This document shows positions 12,820-23,230 of a stretch of 64,000 nucleotides of DNA, one piece after another (within the stretch, counting starts at the first letter, position 1; every line of letters starts with the position of its first letter). The notes under the pieces were generated by a model, which saw only the letters and a program-made list of their open reading frames with translations, was not told the DNA's origin and did no database searches. This DNA comes from Spirodela intermedia. Taxonomy: Eukaryota > Streptophyta > Magnoliopsida > Alismatales > Araceae. The stretch covers positions 3,031,501 to 3,095,500 of the forward strand of contig LR746268.1 of assembly GCA_902729315.2 (NCBI GenBank). Direction: 5' to 3'. The translations under genes were made by a program, and so were the position numbers.

Positions 12820-13917
12820 GCCCGAACGAATTAGTTGGTACTAGAAATGTTAGAAAAAGTAAACGAAAAGAGTAATAAGAAGTGAAAAGGACAGAGACAC
12901 TTCTCAACCAGAAAGCAAAGTTCCTGCTAATGGTATACTTAGTGTAAGCGGGCTCTAAGATCACATCTTTGGAATAAAATCCAGTTAGAAAGGGAGATCG
13001 AATTAGAGATAAGCTGCCCATGAGCATCATGGCATAGGTAAAAGGGAATGAGGAGGCAAGCCCCCCATATTCCGCATATCTTGCTCATCCGACAAGGCAT
13101 GAATAGTAATGCTTTGAAAAACGCGTGATTCATTAAGTGAAAGACGCCAACCGAGTCGTTAGAGATGCCGCAAACAAAGATCATATAGCCTAATTGACTG
13201 CAAGTTGAATAAGCTATGACCCTCTTTGGATCGTTCTGTATTATTCCTGTAGTTGTCGCAAGGAATGACGTCATAGCTCCTGCAGAAGTTATAACAGTCA
13301 AAGCCGTAGGTGGGTATTCAAATAAAGGGGAGCACCTTGCTATCATGAAGACGCCAGATGTTACTATCGTAGCCACATGAATCAAAGCAGATACTGGAGT
13401 GGGACCCTCCATTGCATCGGGTAACCGAGTATGCGATCCTATCTGTGCAGATTTCACAACAGCACCAATAAGAAGTAAAATACAAATAAGAGTTATGTCA
13501 TTCAGTGTCATATTGCGAGAAATTCTTAGAATTTCTGGGGGCACTAGCACAAGCAAGAATGGTTGAAGAGTCTACTGTTTGAAAGAGAGTAAAACGACCC
13601 GAAATCCCAGGAGCTAATCCAAAATCACCCACTCGATTGACAGGCATAGCTTTTGTAGCTGCTTTATCTGCCTGAAGTCGTGTGAACCAGAAATGAATTA
13701 ACAAATATGAAGCAAGACCTACTCCTTCCCTTCCCAGGAATAATTGAAGAAAGTTATCTCCAGTCACCAACATTGCCATAAAAAAAGTAGGAATGGATAA
13801 ATAACACATAAATCGAGGGCTGTGCGGATCCTCGGACATATATGAAATGGAGTAAAGATGGACCAAGCTACTTATGGATGCAACCAGAATTAACATCACT
13901 ACGCTCAGGCTATCGAA
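12820..13917 (-). pseudogene. nad5: nad5 exon 2 (3' truncated), nuclear pseudogene copy
   Basis: From TTC at about 13917 the minus strand reads [10 protein letters not shown]... through [36 protein letters not shown] and [12 protein letters not shown] to FLVPTNSFG, the central part of subunit 5. There is a frameshift at about 13530 (after ACASAPRN). A deletion of about 22 bp near 13100 removes the codons between KALLF and the MSDEQD region. Homology stops at 12820, so the C-terminus is absent. Several positions have Pro, Ser or Arg where the mature protein has Leu, Phe, Cys or Trp (AMPVNR, LAPGIS, SGRFTL, HTRLPD, NDPKRV), the pattern of unedited plant mitochondrial DNA. Confidence 0.92.
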
Positions 13918-14776
13918 CACGGGGTCAGAAGTGAATCACGAGTCGGACCAATCTGCGAATCGAGCGAGCTCCCCTTGCAATGATGTGGTGGTTAACCTCT
14001 CATTTGTCTTCAGTGCTCTCCCAACCGTGCGGGAAGGTTTCCCATCACACGGCTCACTAACTTGATCTTCCGCGGGAGCCGTATGCCCGAACAGGCCTGG
14101 AAAAACAGCTACGGTCTCGCTTTCCTTTCTCACTCAAGTGTACGGCAGATGCCGCGCTTAGGCCCCTTCTTCCCTTCCCTGATAAAAGAGTCCACCGCCT
14201 GCCAGCCTGACACTGTTAAGGTATGGGTATGGAAGCCTGCCACCCTTTTTTTAGGTGATTAACTACCGAAGCGAAGAAAAGGCTGGATCAAGAAAGGGAG
14301 CACTACGAGTCCTCTGTCCCACGCATCTAACCAGCTCGCGTGGTTCACCGGTTCCACCGACATCACCCTTAGATAGAGTCATTCAGTCGATACAGAGATG
14401 CACTTAAAGTGGGGGGGGGGGTGTGCTTTCCCTATTGGGCTGGGCCCTCTTGCCCATGAGGCCCCACCGTCGGGGCATAAGCGCCCTCTTGCTACCCATA
14501 TGCAAGGCGCCGTCTTAGCCTCCCCTGACCAGGATCGCTCCCACACCTGTAGCGTTCGTGATCGGCTTCCTCAACTGCGTATCGATCGAAAGGCAGGGCG
14601 GCACAGCGCCCAACCGACAAGAGTGGTGACGTCAAGTAAGTCCCCCCTCGATTCCCAACATGCTAAGGTGCCCACGGGTGGGTAGAACGGGTCGAGTCCG
14701 TATCGCCGCGGAGCAACTGCGGCGTCCGGATCTGATCTATATACTCGGCAATTCATCTGGTGACTTCACGGTCGCC
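13918..14776 (-). other. nad5: Group II intron (nad5 intron 1), nuclear copy
   Basis: About 859 bp lie between recognisable nad5 exons 1 and 2, where angiosperm nad5 has its first group II intron. No reverse transcriptase or maturase ORF is present. A domain V-like hairpin sits about 100 nt before the 3' exon. Keeping the intron shows that the source was mitochondrial DNA or unspliced RNA, not a spliced transcript. Confidence 0.85.
14022..14055 (-). other. Group II intron domain V hairpin
   Basis: The minus strand reads GAGCCGTGTGATGG, GAAA, CC, TTCCCGCACGGTTG over 34 nt. The 5' GAGCCGTG pairs with the 3' end, and a GNRA-type loop caps the stem. Length and position are typical of the catalytic domain V. 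It is a relic in the nucleus. Confidence 0.8.
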
Positions 14777-15002
14777 AAAGAAGCCCCAAGAAGCATCAAA
14801 CATTTCCGATTCATGGAGCAATTCTTAGCTAGCAAGCACTAGCTCCAGGTGCGACTTCATAAAAAGCAATCAAAGATAAGATTGAAGAAAATGAAACGCA
14901 CGTGGTGGTAATTATAGCGGTTCCTTCTGATCCTAGAAATCGTCCGAAAAAACCTGCTACGGAACTACCGAGCAAAGGCAAAAATACTATCATTAGATAC
15001 AT
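14777..15002 (-). pseudogene. nad5: nad5 exon 1, nuclear pseudogene copy
   Basis: From ATG at 15002 the minus strand reads [17 protein letters not shown]... through [11 protein letters not shown], the N-terminus of NADH dehydrogenase subunit 5, a proton-pumping membrane subunit of respiratory complex I. After ...GASAC the frame hits TAG, then TGA where the mitochondrial gene has TGG. About five bases are missing before GGAAATGTTTGATGC, which shifts the frame. Exon homology ends at GGGGCTTCTTT. It cannot encode a product. Confidence 0.9.
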
Positions 15003-15700
15003 AAGATCGAGTGTATTCAGCAAACCAAAAAATCAGACAATGACAGAGCGGCCTGTAATATAGAATGCACGGACTAAACGAAAATCGTGACAGAAAATGT
15101 GATATGGAACGCTTTCGACACGTTCGTTTAGCCTACTCCCTAAAGAGTGAACCCCTTATTGTTCAGATTGAAGAAAGATCAAAGCATATTATCTATGATA
15201 TAATATAAAGTCATGGTTTTGCCAAAACGCTAAAAGGCGACCGGCAATCTTAATATATGGTCATATTGAAAAGCTGCGGTACATACCGTTCACATAATGA
15301 GATACGCTTCTTCTTTAGCTTTATAAAGGGCTAGAGTCAGGAGCAGAAGGAGCTCCTACAACCGACTCATACTTCTAGTTAGAGCGTTTCCGCACTACTC
15401 TTAGTTTTGAGCACGAGAATAGGGACAAGTACAGACTGACTCGTCTGCTTTCTGGTCTCTTCTACGGATCGTAGTCCGATGAAAAGACGGAACGTGGAAT
15501 GCCACACCGCGGACGCTGGATAAGGCGCTTGCGGCTTCTTCCTTTTTCTATGTAGCACCTTTTTGGTGAACAAAAGAGAGGACCTACTAGAATAACAAAA
15601 CAAAAAGGCAGATGAGTTAATGGGAGTCCTCTAGGTCGACAGCCGCAGATGAATGTCAATATGCACACAACGAAAGAGAAATGATATTACTGTGCACCCT

Positions 15701-16663
15701 AGTTCCTGAACTTAGGGTAAGCTTTCTTCTCTCAGTGTACTGAACTTGCCGTATCGGAGTCTATTTCTTCTCTCGGTTTTGGCAACCAATCTTTATGCTT
15801 TTCCTGGTGAACCTGATGCTGCAGGCTTGCTTGTCTATTTCATTGACCGGGAAATGAGAGGGAAGTGGCTGTATTCACTCACTTTTTAATCCAGCACTGT
15901 TCCCTATCTCGAAGACTGCTTTGGCGGTGGCATTTGGATGTTATGTGTAAGCAGTTTAGTTTTATTTTGTATATGGCTGAAGACGACTTCAAGCTAGAGG
16001 TGGTGTCCAGTGGTTTAGTCTTGGTCTAGCGAGCCAATTGGTGCGAGGTTGTTCCTGCCCAACAGTTAGAATCCTATCGTTCGAACACCCACTCCACGAG
16101 ATCTAGCTTCTCGTGATCAGGAGGCCTGTCAGTGTGGCTTTAGCCGAACAATTCATTGGTTTGAGAGCCCAAACTTCCATCATAAATTTTGAAAAGGGCT
16201 CCTCCCCACTGATGAACAGATGTCCACCCAGCGAGAAGATTCATTTAAAAGGATGATTCCAGCCCCCTTAAATATCTTTATTCCTTATTGCTTACGAGGA
16301 ACAAGCACAAATAATCATTCTGGCTTTCAAAAAGACGTGGGAATGCCATCTTCTCCTGATGAACCAATGTTCCGCATTCCTCAACTAGTTATGCCATTTA
16401 AAGTCTTTAGACTGAGACAAGATTCCATGTAAGCCTACAGCTCTTGGCTTCTAAATCTCATGTTTATCAATGTTACTGAATAGATCCTATAACTTTGTTA
16501 CCTGATTTTTATTTCGTAATTGGACTCCTTTTATGATATTTGTCACTTTAGAACATATATTAACTCATATCTCTTCTTTTTCTTATCGTTGTAATTACGA
16601 TTTTATTTTTGACCTTTTTAGTTTATGAAATCGTAAGATTATGTGATTTGACGAAAAAAAGGG
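15701..16663. other. Insert DNA of unclear origin between the NUMT and the LTR remainder
   Basis: About 1 kb of medium-GC DNA lies between the mitochondrial part and the point where the LTR resumes. Short open stretches occur, for example at 15811-15888 on the plus strand (GEPDAAGLLVYFIDREMRGK then KWLYSLTF before a stop) and a 70-codon ORF at 16220-16432. I recognise neither. It could be more mitochondrial DNA or a piece of a nuclear gene captured with the NUMT. Confidence 0.35.
15996..16100 (+). repeat. Possible tRNA-derived SINE head or tRNA relic
   Basis: TAGCGAGCCAATTGGTGCGA resembles a Pol III A box (TAGCTCAGTTGG). CGTTCGAACAC about 50 nt later resembles a B box (GGTTCGAATCC). It does not fold into an obvious complete cloverleaf, and I see no poly(A) tail. 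It may be chance. Confidence 0.3.
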
Positions 16664-17777
16664 AACTCTCCCTCCATGTCACTGGTGGCCAGTCAGGTGT
16701 GGGGCAAAGAGTGGTCGTACACATGTAGAAAGGGACTCATTGATTATGAAATTTCATATTACTATATATCTATCACAAAATTCAACATATAACTGATGTG
16801 GGACTAAATCAGTAATCACAACCTCTCTAGAAGTTTTTTAAGATTTTAATATCTAAAATACTCCTTGTTTATCAAAAAGAGATATTGTTATGACGTCATT
16901 TTATAAAGATATTCACATTTTATTTCACTTTCTCTCATACAAGTGGACAATTAGTGAGGGTTCAAATCCTATCAGAGTCAAAAACTTATATTTTTATTTA
17001 ATTAAAATATAATTTTCTTATCAATTTCTGATGAATGATTAAATTGATAGAATCATTCCATCATCAATAAAAATCTTGTCAATGTGATTTATAGAGTACT
17101 ATTACTAAAATTGTTGAATAATTCTAGATAAAAAGATTACGAATCTATTGAGTAAATCATCTCCAATTGATCGACAAATAAGCTATCGTCACAAAGAGGA
17201 TGATTTACCGAGAGACAAATCGACACCTCTTGAGAGTATTTCAAATGCGATGAAGAGCTTTTTCTTGTTGCACAGACTTGAGGATGAAACTCTTTAAGAC
17301 CTGCCTCACCTCCATCTAGCTCATATTTGTTGAGTGATTGCCATAGAGAGTCATAAAGTCAGTATTTTTTCACTCAGCCAGGTGACAATTATCAAAGATG
17401 ATTTGACCCACTTCATTGATTTTTAAACTTTATAAGAAGATTTAGAGATTGTCGACATTATTTGTGTCTAAGAAGAACCTTCGAGACTGTGAACATTACA
17501 CAATAATCTTCTAGAACACATAGAATTCAGGTGATCGCTGTCATGAAATTAGAACTATGCTTTTCCTACTTTAAACTTAATTTTCACTTAAATTTGTGAT
17601 ATTTTGTGTGATTTTAAGTTTTGAAACTCTTTTTCATTAAATTATGATTCATTTAATTTTTATAGAACTTAATTTGACTCATTAAATTATCTATAATTAC
17701 TTACGTAAGAATCACTATGTGAAACTCTATTTTCACCTGATTTGCATTCATCAGATGCTAACATCATCTTGACATCT

Positions 17778-18939
17778 GATGAACTCAATTTTGAAGTTAA
17801 ATATGTAGTCCTGATGTAATTAAGTTCATGTAAATAATATTTATAAAACTTCATTCTTTGGTTTAGGATAAGTAAGGGTCGATCATCAAAGAGTGTGGGT
17901 AATGAGAATATGAATTTTACTTTATATATATATATATAGATATACTTGAGATCATTAATGGTGGAATTAAATCTAAAAAGGGTGAAGACAAGAGAAATGA
18001 AAAGTGTGACAAATGAGAGAGAATGAATCTAATGGAATGAAATGATAGAATAAATGATAAAATTAGTTTGAACTAAGAGTTAATCTATCTATAGAAAAGA
18101 TTACAAGGACGTCCTAGATCTAGATCTTGTATAGACCTTGTTGTGCACCAATCCTAGGCCGAGTGATGCTTGATCCGTGATGATCTTGAGGTGCTCTAGC
18201 TAATCCTTTCTCTATAATGATCTTGAGCACGACAATGCCATTGATTGGGCCTTAATTTTCTTTCTTTTTTGTTCAACTAGCCACTACTAGAGAGAGAGCC
18301 AAAAAGCTCTCTCTAAGAGGGGGGTGAGATACTTTAAACCTCTAGAGAATTAGGCCCCTCCAATAGATGGTTATTATTAATAACCAATTCTCTTGGTGGA
18401 CAGCCTAGATTTTCCATGAAGGTAGTGTTCTAATCCTCCTCTTAATCTCATCTTAAGGCATCCTAAGATGAGCAACCTAGATCTCATCTCTTGATAGCCC
18501 TTTTAAGTCTAAATAGGTTAGGCTAAAGTCATGTGTCACTCAAGGTCTAATTGGGTGTGACCAAGATGAAGTCCTCTCTTGGGCCCATAAACATATTAAG
18601 CCAACCCTCTCCATAAGACTTGAGCTTTTTCTTGGGTTGGAAATTGGGCTTCTTCCATTACTTCCAACTTATAATAAGAGCTCACCAAAGTCTTTTTAAT
18701 CAAATAATTATCAAAAAATGTCAAAGAATCACAACTTAACTTTATAAAAGTTAAGTGGGGTTAGTCTCATAATATCAATATAATAAGTAAAATAATATAA
18801 ATTAGAACTTAAATAATAAAATATTATGAATGTTATAATGAGTCGATAACACATGTATAATTAGATTTTCTACCCACTAATTAGCATCTAGATATATGAT
18901 ATTAATGCATAGATGTAACTACTAATTTATAATTATTAA
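17778..18939. mobile_element. Unclassified 1.16 kb insertion in LTR copy 2
   Basis: LTR homology stops after TTGACATCT and resumes at GTCTATACCCTTATT, which are contiguous in other copies (...TTGACATCTACACCCTTATTT...). The insert has no long ORF. It has a (TA)n run at about 17922-17938 and a hairpin at 18288-18315 (TAGAGAGAGAGC / GCTCTCTCTA). The ends do not give a clear target duplication (CATCT versus TGTCT), so the class is open. Confidence 0.55.
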
Positions 18940-20429
18940 TGTCTATACCCTTATTTTCTTTTTTTGTAAATTTTTAAATATATTTTATATTCATCATTTA
19001 GTCTAAAAATAATAAAAACTTGTATTATTTTAGAAAAATTATGAAATATTATCTGATATTATCTTAAATATTTTTAATTGACTTGAAATTTCTCCACTAT
19101 TTTTGAAACTTTTTGTCGAATTATAATTAATTAATTAATTTTAAAATATTTCTAAAATTCTAGAAATTGATATTTTCTAGTTTTATAAAATTTAAATTTG
19201 CATAATTTATTATACAATAACTAAGTCACCTTGTTTTGACAAAAAATAAGGTGAAATTTCATGATGAATAAATAGATATATAGATAGATAGATAGAGAGA
19301 GAACAGATAGAAGAGAGTTTGATGAGATAGTGGCACATCCACCAGTGATGTACTAGGAAAAATCTTACAAAATCTTGTTTATACCTAACACATTATACAT
19401 TAATAGAAAAAATGTCAAAACAAAATGGACTAAGTGGGCCTTCCCTACTTCAGCACGACACATGCCTTTGATGCTTTTACATTAATTATCAATACTCCCA
19501 ATTAATGCATAAAGTACAACAAGTGATTTTTAAGAAATCTGGGATCACTCAACATCATAATATCATTTGTAACCATTATTTTAACAAAATTTTAATTTAA
19601 TCAATTTTTCAGTAATCATATCTCAAATAAAATAGTGACAAATATCTATGTGTTTCACTCAACCATAAAATATCAAGTTTTTTATCATCAATATCATTGA
19701 CTTGTTGTCAAAATTTAATGTTAATTAAATCATATTGATACATTCCATTTTTTTTACAATTGTATGATTTTTTGTGACACTATTGATGATAATATTGTAG
19801 TTTCATACTTTTTTAAAGTCAATGACACAATGCAACCTAAAGTTGAAACAAACCTACGAATGCTCTTCTTGTCATTGATAGATCATTTCTAATCACTCAT
19901 CAAAACTAGATAGCATAACTTGAGGAACATCACAAAATAAAATACCTAATTGATCATCCCTCAATTGCAGCAAATAATTTATTTTGCTACTCCAAGATGA
20001 TGAATAGATAGAAAAGACATAAGTCTTGAAATCATACTGGTACAAAACATTATGTTAAGCCTATTATGAGTTAAAGACATCAAAGTACAACCAGACTTTT
20101 AACAAAATCTTCATTTATTTCTGTAGTCTCATCATCAAGGGATTTTCTATTAGTATTCATTAGATTACAATAGTTCTTTCAATTCAGCATGTTAAATTTC
20201 TTGAATAATACATGCCTCTCTTTCAAAATAAATATATCACGATAAATTTGAATAACGTTAAACATAATAAAATAATAAAGTAAACTCAAATATGTCATAT
20301 AAAATTGAGTCATCGTAAGTCTTAAACTCACTTCACAAATAATAAGATGATCTGATAAGTATCATATCATCTACTTATATGTGAAGGCTTTAGCAAACTT
20401 AAGATGTTTTGATTATGACTATACATATG

Positions 20430-21570
20430 GAAGGATATTTTAGTAATTTCACATGTAATGGAATTATTTAATCAATTTTGATTGCTTTATATTAATTTAA
20501 GTTTACCTACTTTAAATGTAACATATTCATGTTCAGCAAAATTACTATCTTGGTGTAAACTTGAGGAGTTTCCTAAAGAGTACAACAGCCATCATCTTAT
20601 GTATTTAAATAATTAATTTTTTATATCAACTTACATTATAAACAGATACATATAAGTAATCATTGGAATGCTCTTTTAAATAAGAGTCTAGTGCAATAAA
20701 TTGTGCACCAAAAATTCGAGGAATTGAATTGAAATCTATTTTATAATTTAACATATTTTTATGGAGCTCAACAATAGGCTTGGGATGTGATATTTTTGAG
20801 ATTCATAGATGACCATTTTAGCAGCCCAAGAATCTAGAAATTAGGCCAAGTCTAGGAAGAACTCTATATAAAGAGAGGTATTTTGTCAAATTGAAAAGAA
20901 AAGCGAAAGAGGAAGAATGAGAGAGACTCCACCTTCAATCTAGAGCAAGCTTTAAAGTCCATCTTCCTCCAAGAGTATGCATCGAATTATTGCATACTTA
21001 AGGACCTGAAAACATTATTTACCTATCAAGTCTATAATACTCCTCAAGTTTCTCCGAAACAACTAAGAGCATCAAGCCTTTAGAAATAGAATGTTGAACA
21101 GATAAGAGTGATAACTTATTATACTGTGTTTAGAATGCATTTAACACTAAGGGACTATATAGAGCCTTAATCAATAAGATATAGCAATATCTAATCTCAA
21201 TTGCCTTGCTAGAATTATCAGGTGGTGACTCTCTTGTATTTAGTCATCTAGAGCTATGAATCTAGAAAAGAAGTTTTGGGTAGATTTTTAAGTTAGCTGA
21301 GTTGTTGGGGTTTAATATTATTAAAGTCCTAATTCAATATATATTGTATTAAATTATTAGTTAAACCCAAGAAAGTGACACAGAATATAAGTATTTAGGA
21401 AGTATAGTAGCTCCTTATAAATCTGTTATGTAAAATATTCTTATTGTAGTCTAGATTATTAGAGTGAAAAAGAAGTACAACATAGTAAATATGAATACAT
21501 AGAGTGAACTAGAGACTTACCACTTTGTCCCCCCCTCTTGGTGGCATTGTATCATACTGCACCTAACAAT
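20430..21570 (+). mobile_element. Unclassified insertion in copia A, with a promoter-like TATA box
   Basis: The copia homology is broken here. The insert has CTCTATATAAAGAGAG at about 20863-20878, a good TATA context on the plus strand, followed by a purine-rich leader. No protein motif is visible. It may be a solo LTR of another family, but I could not define its ends. Confidence 0.4.
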
Positions 21571-22059
21571 ATACACACAATAAGTATTACATTTACTTTT
21601 ATCTTTACATAAATATTTAGTTCATTATTACTTCTAAAAAAATAATTCTTATGGAGAGATAGCAATAAATTCTATCATACAATGCCATTAGTACTTGTTT
21701 ATCGATTTTTTTTAACTTATATACTTTATTGTTTTTATCATTAATCACAAATCTTTATAGTTACTCAATGTACACATCTTCATCTAAATAACTATTAAAA
21801 AATATAGATGTAAATCAAATTTAAATGTTAACCACCTCATTTGTGGTTATATAGAAAAAAGATTTGAATTGTGTTAAATCTAATGAGTGAATTTTTTGTA
21901 AAGTAATCAATACCCTATTATTCTTCATATCGTTTTGATACCAATCATGTCTTGCATTCATAAAAACTTTTTTTTGTATTATACTTCACTTTGTAAACTC
22001 ATTAAACTCACGTTGTAAACATTTCTTCATATTAAAATCACTTTGATAGCTTGATTAAT

Positions 22060-22770
22060 TGACAACAATGATTCATTTCACATCTCATGTAGCTATTCTT
22101 AGTCATACAAAAATTACATTTCTTATACTATTGTCTTGGTTCTTGTTTTAACTCATAAAAGCTCTTCTTCAACTTGCACATTTGATTTTCTTTGTCACAT
22201 ATAGTAATGATCCATTTCACGTCCTATGGATGTACTCTTTGTTGTAAAAAAATTAAATTTCTTGTATCACCATTTGGGTGCCTAATTCAGCCCATAAAAA
22301 TTCTTCTCCAACTTCTTTAGTTGATTTTCTTTGTCATGAACAACAATAATCTATTTCACATCCTATGAAGTCAATGTCAGAAAAAAATTGAAATTTTGTT
22401 ACAACTACCTAGGTGATTGCTTCAACCCATACAAACTTTTCATCAATTTGATCTTCTTTGTCAGAAATAACACTAATCTATTTCACATTTCATGAAGTCA
22501 CTACTAGGTTAAAGAAATCGAATTTCTTGTATCACTATCTTTGCTTGCTTTAGTCCATACACCCTCTTTTTCAACTTACATAATTTTATTCTTCACAAGT
22601 AATAATGGTCTATTTCACATCCCATAAAGTCATTTTTAATCATAAAAAAATTGAATCTTTTGTATTACTACCTTAGTGCTTGCTTCAGTTCATATAGTCT
22701 CTTCTTCAACATACATACATGATTTTTATTATCACAACCAATTGATATTTCTAATTACATCATATAGATA
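22060..22770 (-). repeat. Five tandem copies of a 128-139 bp segment of copia reverse transcriptase
   Basis: The same block recurs with anchors (AACTTG-like) at about 22171, 22310, 22445, 22573 and 22708, giving spacings of 139, 135, 128 and 135 bp. On the minus strand each copy encodes versions of KENxxCKLKKSLYGLKQAP plus RQWYKK, which occurs once in a normal Ty1-copia RT. Copies have diverged by substitutions and small indels, so the amplification is old. Confidence 0.75.
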
Positions 22771-23230
22771 TCTGCTTATAGATCATAATGAAAGAATGTT
22801 GTCTTTAGGTCAACTTCCTCTAAATGAAGATCTTATGTAGCATACATACTCAACACCAATCTAATTTTTGTCAACTTTATGACATGTGAGAAAATGTGTG
22901 CATAATCTATCCAATTATTTTCCAAGAATTCTTTTACCACGTGTTATCTTGTACCACTTGCTACCATCAAGTTCTTCCTTGATTCTATACACCCACTTGT
23001 TATGAAGTACTTTTGTTATCAATTGGTAGTAAAGTTAACTATCATGTCTAAGTTTTTTTTTAACTCAAGTCATTTAGCATTGCTAACTTTGACTTCAATG
23101 ATTTTTAGTGTCTACAACTTTGGTATAAGACTCAAGTTCACCATCACTAATTAATCATAGTAATATTGAATGTAATAATACTTTCTAGGTCATGTTGGTA
23201 CTTTGCTTGGCCTTTTTGGCTGAAATAAAA

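Larger units (their letters stand above)
12820..15700 (-). other. NUMT: nuclear insertion of mitochondrial DNA with the start of nad5
   Basis: On the minus strand it contains, in order, a presumed mitochondrial 5' flank, nad5 exon 1, a group II intron and most of exon 2, collinear with the mitochondrial gene. The left edge is sharp: nad5 homology (NSFG codons) stops at about 12820 where the LTR begins. The right edge is uncertain; I place it near 15700 where the character of the sequence changes. The copy is decayed by stops, small deletions and substitutions. Confidence 0.85.
12598..19230 (+). mobile_element. fam-L LTR copy 2, split by two insertions
   Basis: Three blocks align in order to intact copies: 12598-12819 (start, with the ATCATGAGTTAA-type palindrome), 16664-17777 (middle), and 18940-19230 (end, ...ACAATAACTAAGTCAC). 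The first gap holds a nad5 NUMT plus about 1 kb of other DNA, and about 120 bp of the LTR is missing there. The second gap holds a 1.16 kb unclassified element. The paralogous locus near 49260-49330 lacks the whole LTR: its flanks read ...GGGGACCGACC... and ...TTTGACAAAAAC..., the same as the sequences on the two sides of this LTR. Confidence 0.75.
19236..23230 (-). pseudogene. Decayed Ty1-copia element A (RT and RNase H, minus strand)
   Basis: Read on the minus strand from right to left, copia-type pol motifs appear in order despite many stops. The first is the start of RT near 22780-23000 (VKEELDGSKWYK, then a decayed FSPVVKL-type stretch). An LKKSLYGLKQ region follows at 22070-22770. The catalytic YVDD region is near 20360-20390 (now YK*MI). 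FKKFNML then SLDD lie near 20090-20200, and a KSIRRFVSTLG RNase H stretch near 19840. HIDICHYFI near 19630 corresponds to copia KHIDxRYHFI. The bases next to 19240-19495 probably are LTR. A 1.1 kb insertion interrupts it at about 20430-21570. It is the paralogue of 49385-50705 and makes no protein. Confidence 0.75.

Noticed and set aside
14062-14756. ORFs of 60-95 codons inside the nad5 intron copy
   Set aside because: They lie in a group II intron without maturase similarity; chance ORFs.
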